DNA of 64,000 nucleotides from Profftia lariciata (GTDB lineage Bacteria > Pseudomonadota > Gammaproteobacteria > Enterobacterales > Enterobacteriaceae): assembly GCF_020541265.1 (NCBI RefSeq), contig NZ_CP045925.1, positions 62,001 to 126,000 of the forward strand. Direction: 5' to 3'. This document shows, piece by piece, positions 44,251-52,729 of the stretch. A model generated the notes under the pieces. That model made no database searches, was not told where the DNA came from, and worked only from the letters and a program-made list of their open reading frames with translations. The position numbers and the translations under genes were made by a program. Every line of letters begins with the position of its first letter. Positions within the stretch are counted from its first letter, which is position 1.

Positions 44251-45570
44251 ATGATGATATTATTTAAACAAACTGATAAAACATTATGGGCTCTTGCGTT
44301 ACCAATGATTTTATCTAATATTTCAGTATCATTATTAGGTATTATTGATACTGCAGTGATTGGGCATTTAGGTAATGAAAAATATTTAGGCGGTGTAGCT
44401 ATAGGTACATCAGTCACATCGTTTATATTTATGTTATTATTATTTTTACGTATGGGTACTACTGGAATAACAGCACAGGCATTTGCGATTTTTGATAAAA
44501 ATGCCTTATCTTCTGCATTTGTACAACCAATGTGTTTAGCAATTGTAATAGGCATTATAATTATCATCATGCGTGATTTCTTAACAAATGGTGTATTAAA
44601 TATTGTTGGTGGAGATCAGCAGGTATTAAAACAAGCTTGTTTGTTTATGCGTATTCGTTGGCTTGGTGCACCAGCTAATCTTGCTAATCTAGTTATTGTA
44701 GGTTGGTTATTTGGAATGCAATATATTCGTGTTCCTGTTATTATATTATTTATTGGTAATGTTATTAATATAATTCTTAATTTATGGTTTATAAAAAGCT
44801 TGCATTGGAACGTTATCGGCTCTGCTAGTGCTACAGTAATTACTGATTATATTGTTTTATTGCTAAGTAGTTGTTTAGTATGGCATATAATAAAGATGTA
44901 TGATTTAAAGTTAATCAATTGCTACAATATTTGGCATACAAATATATATCAATTACTAGTATTTCATCGCGATATCATACTGCGTTCTTTATTACTACAA
45001 TTATGTCTTGTATCAATTACTATATTAGGTGCACGTATAGGATACAAAGTAGTTGCAATAAATACAGTACTCATGAATTTTATGACTTTTACTTCTTATT
45101 TTTTAGATGGTTTTGCGTATGCAATAGAAATATATTCAGGCTATGCATATGGAGCACGTAACATATATCAATTACAAAGTATTTGGCATGCATCTTATCG
45201 GCAAGCTATATATTTAGCAACATTTCTTACTTTATTTTATACACTATTTGGTAAATATATTATTAAACTGTTAACTTCATTACCTGATATACAAGTACTT
45301 GCAATGGATTATCTTCCGTGGCAAATTATTTTGCCATTCTTTGGAGTATGGTGCTATTTATTTGACGGTATATTTATTGGTGCAACACGAGGAAAAGATA
45401 TGCGTAATAGTATGGCTATATCCGTACTTGGGTATAGTGTAACACTATGTACTTTACCTTATTTAGGTAATCATGGTTTATGGTTATCTATAACAGTATT
45501 TTTATTATTACGTGGAATGTCTTTATGGATATTGTGGCAACGTCATCAGCAAAATAATACTTGGTTTTAA
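44251..45570 (+). CDS. dinF: MATE-family transporter DinF
   Basis: Inner-membrane protein of the multidrug and toxic compound extrusion family, 12 predicted helices, 439 residues (E. coli DinF 441). It matches E. coli DinF along its length: LALPMILSN near 14-22, DTAVIGHLG, LLLFLRMGTTGITAQA, RSLLLQLCLVSI, DGFAYAIE..SGYAYGARN, ILPFFGVWCYLFDGIFIGATRGKDMRNSMA and a closing NNTWF. The second ATG (44254) gives the better family start (MILFKQTDKTLW). Substrate unknown; in E. coli it has been linked to oxidative stress protection. In E. coli it is co-transcribed with lexA, which is absent here, so SOS control is presumably gone. Confidence 0.93.
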   Translation: MMILFKQTDKTLWALALPMILSNISVSLLGIIDTAVIGHLGNEKYLGGVAIGTSVTSFIFMLLLFLRMGTTGITAQAFAIFDKNALSSAFVQPMCLAIVIGIIIIIMRDFLTNGVLNIVGGDQQVLKQACLFMRIRWLGAPANLANLVIVGWLFGMQYIRVPVIILFIGNVINIILNLWFIKSLHWNVIGSASATVITDYIVLLLSSCLVWHIIKMYDLKLINCYNIWHTNIYQLLVFHRDIILRSLLLQLCLVSITILGARIGYKVVAINTVLMNFMTFTSYFLDGFAYAIEIYSGYAYGARNIYQLQSIWHASYRQAIYLATFLTLFYTLFGKYIIKLLTSLPDIQVLAMDYLPWQIILPFFGVWCYLFDGIFIGATRGKDMRNSMAISVLGYSVTLCTLPYLGNHGLWLSITVFLLLRGMSLWILWQRHQQNNTWF

Positions 45571-46762
45571 AATTATATCTTTTGTTGAAAAGAAGGATAT
45601 ATAAACATATTTAACTTTCAAAGTTGTATTAGTAATACGTACATATGTAAAATAGAATAAATTATTATATAATAATTACAAAATTTTTTAATGCTTATTA
45701 AGAATTTATTTTAAATAAAATTTAATATGCTTTTATATAATAAAAAAAATATATTATTTTATTTTTTATAAAAAATTTATTTACTTTATTAAATTATTTT
45801 ATTAAATGTTTTTATTAAAAATATAGTATGATATATTCCATATATAGATCTTTGAATGTTAAATATTATTATTTTAAAGATTATTTTTTAAAAAAATAAT
45901 ATTTTTATTATTGTTAATATACTGCAGAAATAATACATATATAAAATTTTTTTAAAAAATTAAAATACATAAATTATGTAGTAATATTTTAATTCTTATA
46001 ATAATATTCCTATTGTATAATATATTCTTGTTTTCATAAAAATAATTAGTAGTTAAATCAACATAAAGTAAATTTAACAAATTAATTAGTACAATATTTA
46101 TATAAAATATAATATAAATTAATATAATTATATGATTATATAAAATTATTAGAAATAAACTAAACATATTGTTGATTTTATTAAAAATAATAATATTATT
46201 TCAGCATTTATTATCTATTGCATATTATTTCTTTTTTTATTGACGAAGATAACAATATTATTGTTAATATTAATAAATTAATATGAATACTTACACTTAA
46301 TAAGTCTTATAATCTATTCATAATAAAAACATTAATATTAGTTATCTTTTTTAAAGAATACTAATTGTTTATATTTTAGTTGTTTTTTATTATATTTATA
46401 ATATTATATTGTAAGTATAATTTTTATAAACAATGAATATTATATGTTAATATATATATTTTATTAAGATAGTAAATACAATTTTCTTTAATCATAATAT
46501 ATTTTAATTATATTTTATTTAAAAATATTCTTATAATATAGTATAATTACTAGCTAGAAATAATAGTATAATAATTATTTTGTATAGTTGCATAACACAT
46601 ATGTTTTACTAAAATAATTATAGTATAATAAATTTTATATCAAAATTTTTTATAAGTACTTAATATATATATGATATTGTTATTTATATAAAAACTCAAT
46701 AAATATTATTATTGATTGTGATATATTATTACAATAATTAATAAAAATTAAATAGTACACAA
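45571..46762. other. gene-free spacer between convergent dinF and dnaB
   Basis: No terminator of note and no gene. Frames open for about 70 codons (45952-46167 minus) encode only Ile/Leu/Asn/Tyr. In E. coli alr follows dnaB; no alanine racemase sequence is readable here. Confidence 0.65.
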
Positions 46763-48172
46763 TTATTTATCATCATACTGCGGTCCTGCATAATTATCAA
46801 AACGGGAAAATTGACCATTAAAAGTTAGCAAAACTGTACCAATAGGACCATTGCGATGTTTTCCTAAAATTATTTCTGCAATACCTTTTAGATCACTATT
46901 TTCATGATAAACTTCATCACGATATATAAACATAATTAAGTCAGCATCTTGTTCAATAGAACCAGATTCACGTAAATCAGAATTTATAGGACGTTTATCA
47001 GCACGTTGTTCTAAAGATCGGTTTAATTGAGATAATGCTAACACTGAAACCTGTAATTCTTTTGCTAATGCTTTTAGTGATCGTGATATTTCTGCTATTT
47101 CTGATGTACGGTTATCTGATAAAGAAGGTACACGCATTAGCTGGAGATAGTCTATCATAATCAAGCTAAGTCCATTGTGTTCTCGAAAAATACGACGTGC
47201 ACGAGAACGTACTTCTACTGGTGTAAGATCAGTTGAATCATCAATATATATGTTACGTTTTTCTAGTAGAATACTCATAGTGCTAGAAATACTTGCCCAA
47301 TCTTCATTATTTAATTGACCTGTACGAATTTTTGTTTGTTCTACACGTGCTAATGACGCTAACATACGCATCATAATTTGTTCAGCTGGCATTTCAAGAC
47401 TAAAAATTAATACTGGTTTATTTTGGGTCATTGCAGCATTTTCACATAGATTCATCGCAAAAGTAGTTTTACCCATCGATGGACGTGCTGCTACAATGAT
47501 AAGATCAGAAGGTTGTAAACCAGCAGTTTGTTTATTAAGAGCTTGATAACCAGTATCCAGACCAGTTATTCCGTTATATGGAGATTGATAAAGTGCTTCA
47601 ATACGAGCCACAGTTTTTTCTAAAATACAATCTATACTTTTTGGACCTTCATTTTTATTAGATCTAGTTTCTGCAATGTGGAATACTCGTGATTCTGCAA
47701 AATCTAATAGTTCTTCGCTGGTACGTCCTTGAGAAATATAACTTGCATCAGCTATCTCATTAGCAACAATAATAATTTCTCGTACTATTGCTCTCTCACG
47801 TACAATATCTGCATAAGCACTTATATTAGCTGTACTTGGTGTATTTTTTGATAGTTCTGCTAGATACGCAAATCCACCTACAGATTCTAATATATCGCGC
47901 TGTTCTAAAGATTCAGACAATGTAATTAAATCAATTGGCTTATTAATTTCTAGTAAATGTTGCATTTCAGTAAAAATAATACGGTGGGGACGACTATAAA
48001 AATCATTAGCAATTAGATACTTAGTCACATCATCCCAATGTGCGTTATCTAGCATCAATCCACCTAATACTGATTGTTCTGCTTCTAACGAATGTGGCGG
48101 TATTTTCAAATGATCCATTTGCCTATCGCGAGTTTTTTGATTTAGTTTATTGGTGGGTTTATATCCTACCAT
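46763..48172 (-). CDS. dnaB: replicative DNA helicase
   Basis: Ring helicase that unwinds DNA at the replication fork. The protein is 469 residues (E. coli 471). The N-terminal primase-interacting domain (PPHSLEAEQSVLGGLMLDN) is followed by the linker and the RecA-like motor with Walker A ARPSMGKTTFAMN, Walker B MIDYLQLM, SDLRESGSIEQDADLIMF and the closing FDNYAGPQYDD. I chose ATG 48172 (MVGYKPTNK, matching E. coli MAGNKPFNK). The frame continues upstream to a TTG at 48199, which adds nine residues without family support. AAAAGG lies about 14 bases before the ATG. Confidence 0.96.
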   Translation of the reverse strand: MVGYKPTNKLNQKTRDRQMDHLKIPPHSLEAEQSVLGGLMLDNAHWDDVTKYLIANDFYSRPHRIIFTEMQHLLEINKPIDLITLSESLEQRDILESVGGFAYLAELSKNTPSTANISAYADIVRERAIVREIIIVANEIADASYISQGRTSEELLDFAESRVFHIAETRSNKNEGPKSIDCILEKTVARIEALYQSPYNGITGLDTGYQALNKQTAGLQPSDLIIVAARPSMGKTTFAMNLCENAAMTQNKPVLIFSLEMPAEQIMMRMLASLARVEQTKIRTGQLNNEDWASISSTMSILLEKRNIYIDDSTDLTPVEVRSRARRIFREHNGLSLIMIDYLQLMRVPSLSDNRTSEIAEISRSLKALAKELQVSVLALSQLNRSLEQRADKRPINSDLRESGSIEQDADLIMFIYRDEVYHENSDLKGIAEIILGKHRNGPIGTVLLTFNGQFSRFDNYAGPQYDDK

Positions 48173-48857
48173 AGTTATAATTATATACCTTTTAATCAAA
48201 AATATTAATATACATGATAATCATTTAATATTATTTAAAATAATAAATTATTTTATTTACATCAATAAAATGAGAATTTTATTATAGTAAATAGTATAAT
48301 TTTGTAAAAATTATATTAAATTTCTCAAATTTATTTATAAAATATAACTTATAAAAATATATAATAATATACTTATTAAATATTATTATTTTTTATCAAG
48401 AAATAATATTGCTAATAATATTCATTATGTATATAAATACTAATTTTTATATACTAGGTTTTATATAAATGCTTTGTATATTATATATGAATTAACAATT
48501 GTAATTAACAATACAATCTTTATAAGATAAAAATTATAAATAATAAATATAAAGTATTTAATAAATAATTTATTGTAATATTTTTTATATTTGTTTGACT
48601 TAATATACAAAAAATTAACATTTAATGTTATACTTATGTATCTAAGTACTATGAATTATTGTAATTTTATCATTAAGATTCATGCTATGTATTATATACG
48701 AAGTAATAATATATTTAAAAATAATTTAATTAAATTTAGTAATTAATCTTGTAATCATTATACAATAATATACTTTAATTGTTTTATTTAATTTACTATT
48801 ATTAGTAATAATCTTTAGTTTTTAAAATATTTACTAATTAATTAAAAATCATATAGA
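48173..48857. other. divergent spacer between dnaB and ung
   Basis: Should contain both promoters; none stands out. No gene remnant seen. Confidence 0.6.
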
Positions 48858-49549
48858 ATGAACATATTAAATAACTGGCATAATATTATTATGTCTGAGC
48901 AAAAAAAATCTTATTTTTCTAATATTTTAAAATTTATTTTATTAGAACGTCAATCTGGTAAGATTATTTATCCTGCTGAGCAGGATGTGTTTAATGCTTT
49001 TTTTTTACTGCTTTTCACCATGTTAAAGTTGTTATTCTTGGACAAGATCCTTACTATGGGCCTAATCAAGCTGATGGGTTATCTTTCTCTGTAAAAGAAG
49101 GAATGACTATACCTCCCTCTCTTATAAATATTTATAAGGAGCTACAAACTGATATTCAAGGTTTTAAAATACCTAAGCATGGATGTTTAAAAAGCTGGGC
49201 TGACCAAGGTGTTTTACTTTTAAATACTGTATTAACTGTCGAAGCAGGTAGGGCTCGTTCACATTCTAAATTAGGATGGACTATTTTTACTGACTATGTA
49301 ATAACACTATTAAGTAATAATCGTACGGGAATTATTTTTCTTTTGTGGGGTGCGGATGCGCAAAAAAAGGATAAGATAATTAATTCTCAATACCACCGAG
49401 TATTAAAAGCTCCGCACCCTTCACCAAGATCGGCATATCGCGGTTTTTTGGGTTGTCATCATTTCTCACAGACAAATATATTATTAGTAGAGCAAAACAT
49501 TTATCCAATTGATTGGCAACCTAGATTATCTGATAATAATAATAAATAA
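48858..49549 (+). pseudogene. ung: uracil-DNA glycosylase with one frameshift in a T9 run
   Basis: Ung removes uracil from DNA. The first frame (48858 on) reads MNILNNWHNIIMSEQKKSYF to DVFNAF, matching E. coli Ung from residue 1. It then meets nine T (48998-49006) and continues out of frame to a stop at 49094. The family sequence resumes in another frame at once: HHVKVVILGQDPYYGP with catalytic Asp, then ADGLSFSV, IPPSL, LLLNTVLTV, LLWGADAQKK and KAPHPSPRSA with the catalytic His, to the stop at 49549. Ten T would restore a 230-residue protein (E. coli 229). Nothing else is damaged. It may be a very young pseudogene, a gene rescued by polymerase slippage, or a sequencing error. Convergent with grpE. 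Confidence 0.9.
48998..49006 (+). other. T9 homopolymer carrying the ung frameshift
   Basis: Nine T where ten (or seven) are needed to keep the Ung frame across codons about 47-50. Runs of this length are typical sites of RNA polymerase slippage. Confidence 0.85.
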
Positions 49550-49598
49550 TATATATTATGTAATAATTATTTTATTAACTTTAATATTTTAAGAATAA

Positions 49599-50195
49599 TT
49601 ATAATATATCTTTAGTTTTAGATACTACAACCATAGCAGGACGTATAATACGACCATTTAAGGTATATCCTTTTTGCATAACCATTATAACGTGATTTGG
49701 CTTATGCTGATCAGATTCCATAAGTGTCATAGCTTGGTGTATTTCCGGATTAAATAAAACATTAACATCATTGACTTGTTTTATACCGAATTTATGTACA
49801 GTATCTAACATAGATTTTAAGGTTAATTTAATACCTTCAACCATAGCTACTGCATTAAGATTTGATTGATCAGATAAATCTACAGCCCGTTCTAGGCTAT
49901 CAATTACTGGTAGCAATGCATTAGAGAATTTCTCTAATGAAAACTTATGAGCCTTTTCAAGCTCTTGCTCAGCACGTCGGCGAAGATTCTCAGCTTCTGC
50001 ACGAGCACGTAAGATAGTATCTTTTTCACGTTGCAGTGACTCTTGTAATTGAGATTCTAGTGCAGTAATACGCGTATTATGCATATCTATTACTGTATCT
50101 CTAGTATTACTTTGATCCTGCTCTAAGTGTTCTTGTTCGTTTTGTACATCTTGTACGTCTTTGGCATGTAATATATTTTTTTCTTGACTACTCAT
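49599..50195 (-). CDS. grpE: nucleotide exchange factor GrpE
   Basis: Releases ADP from DnaK in the DnaK-DnaJ-GrpE chaperone cycle. The 198 residues (E. coli 197) begin MSSQEK after GGAGA. A disordered acidic N-terminus is followed by the long coiled coil with ENLRRRAEQELEKAHKF, the LLPVIDSLERA four-helix bundle, and the beta-wing domain with NPEIHQAMTL and MQKGYTLNGRIIRPAMV. A heat-shock type promoter lies about 45 bases upstream. It is divergent from nadK, as in E. coli, and convergent with ung, 49 bases apart. Confidence 0.96.
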   Translation of the reverse strand: MSSQEKNILHAKDVQDVQNEQEHLEQDQSNTRDTVIDMHNTRITALESQLQESLQREKDTILRARAEAENLRRRAEQELEKAHKFSLEKFSNALLPVIDSLERAVDLSDQSNLNAVAMVEGIKLTLKSMLDTVHKFGIKQVNDVNVLFNPEIHQAMTLMESDQHKPNHVIMVMQKGYTLNGRIIRPAMVVVSKTKDIL

Positions 50196-50239
50196 AAAAT
50201 TCTCCGAAGTTGAGTATATATCTTATTACTTTATTTATT

Positions 50240-50265
50240 ATAGGGATAAAATATAGCTATTCAAG
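50240..50265 (-). promoter_or_regulatory. sigma-32 heat-shock promoter of grpE
   Basis: On the minus strand TCTCTTGAA (-35 core CTTGAA at 50265-50260) is followed, after 14 bases, by TCCCTATAA (-10 core at 50245-50240). The sigma-32 consensus is CTTGAA and CCCCAT with about this spacing. The C-rich -10 is striking in DNA this AT-rich, and grpE is a classical heat-shock gene. It predicts that rpoH is retained in this genome. Confidence 0.75.
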
Positions 50266-50271
50266 AGAACC

Positions 50272-50299
50272 TTGTATCGACAAATGAATTAAATATATT
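50272..50299 (+). promoter_or_regulatory. possible sigma-70 promoter of nadK
   Basis: TTGTAT (50272-50277), 16 bases, TATATT (50294-50299), about 20 bases before the nadK start. It lies back to back with the grpE heat-shock promoter. Similar boxes arise easily by chance in AT-rich DNA. Confidence 0.4.
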
Positions 50300-50319
50300 G
50301 TAGTAAGGAATATGATGTT

Positions 50320-51216
50320 ATGAAAAAAAACTTTAAAAGTATTGGTCTTATTGGGCATCCTCGGCATACAGCTGCATTAGCTACGCTGACTACTCAAAAG
50401 ATGCTATTTTATTGGTTGGTTAGTAAAGGTTATGAAGTAATTGTTGAATACCAGGTTGCACATGATTTAAAACTTTATAATGTTACTATAGGTAGCTTAA
50501 CTGATATTGGTCAACAAGCTGATCTTGCAGTAGTAGTTGGTGGTGATGGTAGTATGTTAGGAGCAGCAAGAATTCTAGCTCGTTATGATATTAAAGTTAT
50601 TGGTGTAAATCTTGGTAAGATTGGTTTTCTTGCTGATTTAAATCCTAAAAATATTAAACAGCAGCTTTTAAATGTTATTAATGGTGCATATTTTAGTGAA
50701 CAACGTTTTTTACTTGAGGCTCAAGTATTTTATAAAAATCAACCAAAAAGCATTGGTACTGCGATTAATGAAGTAGTATTACATCCTGGTAAAGTAGCGC
50801 ATATGATTGATTTCGAAGTATATATTAATGAAACATTTGCTTTTTCACAACGTGCTGATGGTCTCATAATTTCTACGCCAACTGGATCTACCGCTTATTC
50901 ATTGTCTGCTAATGGTCCTATTCTTACACCATCGCTGCATGCTATATCACTTATACCAATGTTCCCTCATACTCTATCTGCTCGACCATTAGTTATTGAT
51001 AGTAATAGTAAAATTAATCTGCGTTTTGGTAAATTTAGTGATTTTCGTAATGTTCTAGAATTAAATTGCGACGGTCAGATTATCTTGCTGATCCATCCAG
51101 GAGACGAAGTAACAATTCAAAAAAGTAAGTTTCATCTTAATTTAATACATCCTAAAAAATATAATTACTTTAACATATTAAATAATAAGTTAGGTTGGTC
51201 TAAAAAATTTTTTTAA
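50320..51216 (+). CDS. nadK: NAD kinase
   Basis: Phosphorylates NAD to NADP. The 298 residues (E. coli 292) carry the GGDG motif at 74-77 (VVVGGDGSMLGA), the catalytic-domain block AINEVVLHPGKVAHM, the RADGLIISTPTGSTAYSLSANGP beta-sandwich signature and PLVIDS, ending LGWSKKFF as in E. coli LGWSKKLF. Shine-Dalgarno AAGGA at 50305-50309. In E. coli recN and bamE follow; recN is absent here and bamE is the next gene. Confidence 0.96.
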   Translation: MKKNFKSIGLIGHPRHTAALATLTTQKMLFYWLVSKGYEVIVEYQVAHDLKLYNVTIGSLTDIGQQADLAVVVGGDGSMLGAARILARYDIKVIGVNLGKIGFLADLNPKNIKQQLLNVINGAYFSEQRFLLEAQVFYKNQPKSIGTAINEVVLHPGKVAHMIDFEVYINETFAFSQRADGLIISTPTGSTAYSLSANGPILTPSLHAISLIPMFPHTLSARPLVIDSNSKINLRFGKFSDFRNVLELNCDGQIILLIHPGDEVTIQKSKFHLNLIHPKKYNYFNILNNKLGWSKKFF

Positions 51217-52378
51217 AAATTTATATTATTAACTCTAATTAATTTAGTTATTACGAAATAATGTATGTTATTTACAATAATGCTTTTTTAATTTAAATAG
51301 ATATTTTCTATTATAGTGATTATCATTTAATATTATTATTTTAATAATAAGATATACCATAAAATATCAATTTAAATGAACTCGCATGTAGTATATTTTA
51401 TATACTAATAAATATTATTTTTTGATTATTTTTTACAGTTTAACAGTAATTATATTTGCGTTTGTATAATTATTTTAGAAATATTAATTATCAGTATATT
51501 TTATTGTATAATAAAATTTTATTTATTCATGTATATACAATCATTCAATAAAAATTATTACTAAATAAATATTATTTGTTATTAAGCTAAAGCTTTTTGT
51601 ATAAGTACATATATTTTATCTGACTATTCATTTCATTATCATTGATATATAAAAATAATTTATGTTATCTTTAATATTAAAACTAAAAGTACAATAATAA
51701 TTGTAAAACTTAATGTAATTAGTTCATATATAATTAATAAAATAATAAAAATATTAATTTTAATAAAAGTTATAACAATTAAAATTAGTTAGCATTTTAA
51801 GATATGATAAAACATTTACTTCAAATAAATAATACTTATATATTCTTCAGAATATTTCTATGAGTACTTCATATTCTTAAATTAGCTAAATTTTTATTTT
51901 TAAATATTCAAATAAATATGTTTAAATTATTTAAGATTAATATTATGCTTATAAAATTAAAAAATAAATTATTTTAGAGATATCTAAAACTAAAATAATT
52001 ATATTTTTTGTTAAGATAAGTTTTTCTATTGTAGACTTATTTAAAAAAAAATTATAAATTTATAATATTTTATTATCATTATTAGAAATAATGTTATTTA
52101 TAAATGTGATTTTTTATAAAGTTTATTTTTATTAAGTAATATTATAACAAAATTAAGTTTTTATAAAAACAATTAGTAAACAATATTATGTATGTATATT
52201 TATGAAATATAATATACTTCAAGCGTAAATTTAACTTATATGATCAATATCATTACCTGAACATTAAAGCAATAATATTGTTTATATTAACATATAAAAT
52301 AATATTATTATGTGCTTGTTTTAAATTATGTCACCATATAATATCGTTGACTTCTAATATATTTAAGAGGCAAATGAT
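51217..52378. other. spacer where recN would be expected
   Basis: The E. coli order is nadK-recN-bamE. The gap (1.16 kb) is shorter than recN (about 1.66 kb) and no RecN segment, such as the Walker A GETGAGKS, is readable, so the gene has been at least partly deleted and the remainder eroded. Confidence 0.65.
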
Positions 52379-52729
52379 ATGATACGTTATAAAATACTAA
52401 TTATCCTTATTATATTAACGCTAACTTCAAGTTGCTCAACCTTTAAAAAAATTATATACCATCCAAATATTAATCAGGGTAATTATTTTACTATTACTGA
52501 TACATCTCAAATATATAATGGAATGACACAAAAACAAGTAATTTATATTTTAGGTACCCCAATGTTAAAAGATTTTTTTGGCACTAAAACATGGTTTTAT
52601 ATTTTTCGCCAACAAAAAGGTAATATCATAGTAAATCAAGAAATATTAACTTTGATTTTTAATAGTAATAATATTTTAACTAATATTAAACATATTAAAA
52701 AAAACTTTAATAATAGTAAAGAACATTAA
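52379..52729 (+). CDS. bamE: outer-membrane assembly lipoprotein BamE (SmpA)
   Basis: Lipoprotein of the BAM complex, which inserts beta-barrel proteins into the outer membrane. The 116 residues start with a lipoprotein signal peptide and lipobox LTSSC (Cys19 would be lipidated). They continue with the SmpA/OmlA fold: YHPNINQGNYFT, MTQKQVIYILGTP, FGTKTWFYIFRQQKG and LTLIFNSNNILTNI, all matching E. coli BamE. AGAGG lies eight bases before the ATG. The Lys/Asn-rich tail is slightly longer. Its presence with yhdP says that the cell still maintains an outer membrane. BamD is not found at its usual place near pheA. Confidence 0.95.
   Translation: MIRYKILIILIILTLTSSCSTFKKIIYHPNINQGNYFTITDTSQIYNGMTQKQVIYILGTPMLKDFFGTKTWFYIFRQQKGNIIVNQEILTLIFNSNNILTNIKHIKKNFNNSKEH

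Noticed and set aside
44232..44570. 112-codon minus-strand frame
   Set aside because: Shadow of dinF in the antisense direction; the plus-strand protein is clearly a MATE transporter.
44919..45161. 80-codon plus-strand frame inside dinF
   Set aside because: Out-of-frame shadow within the dinF coding region.
45952..46167. 71-codon minus-strand frame, looks like a membrane peptide
   Set aside because: Apparent hydrophobicity comes from AT-rich codons for Ile, Leu and Phe; no start signal or conservation.
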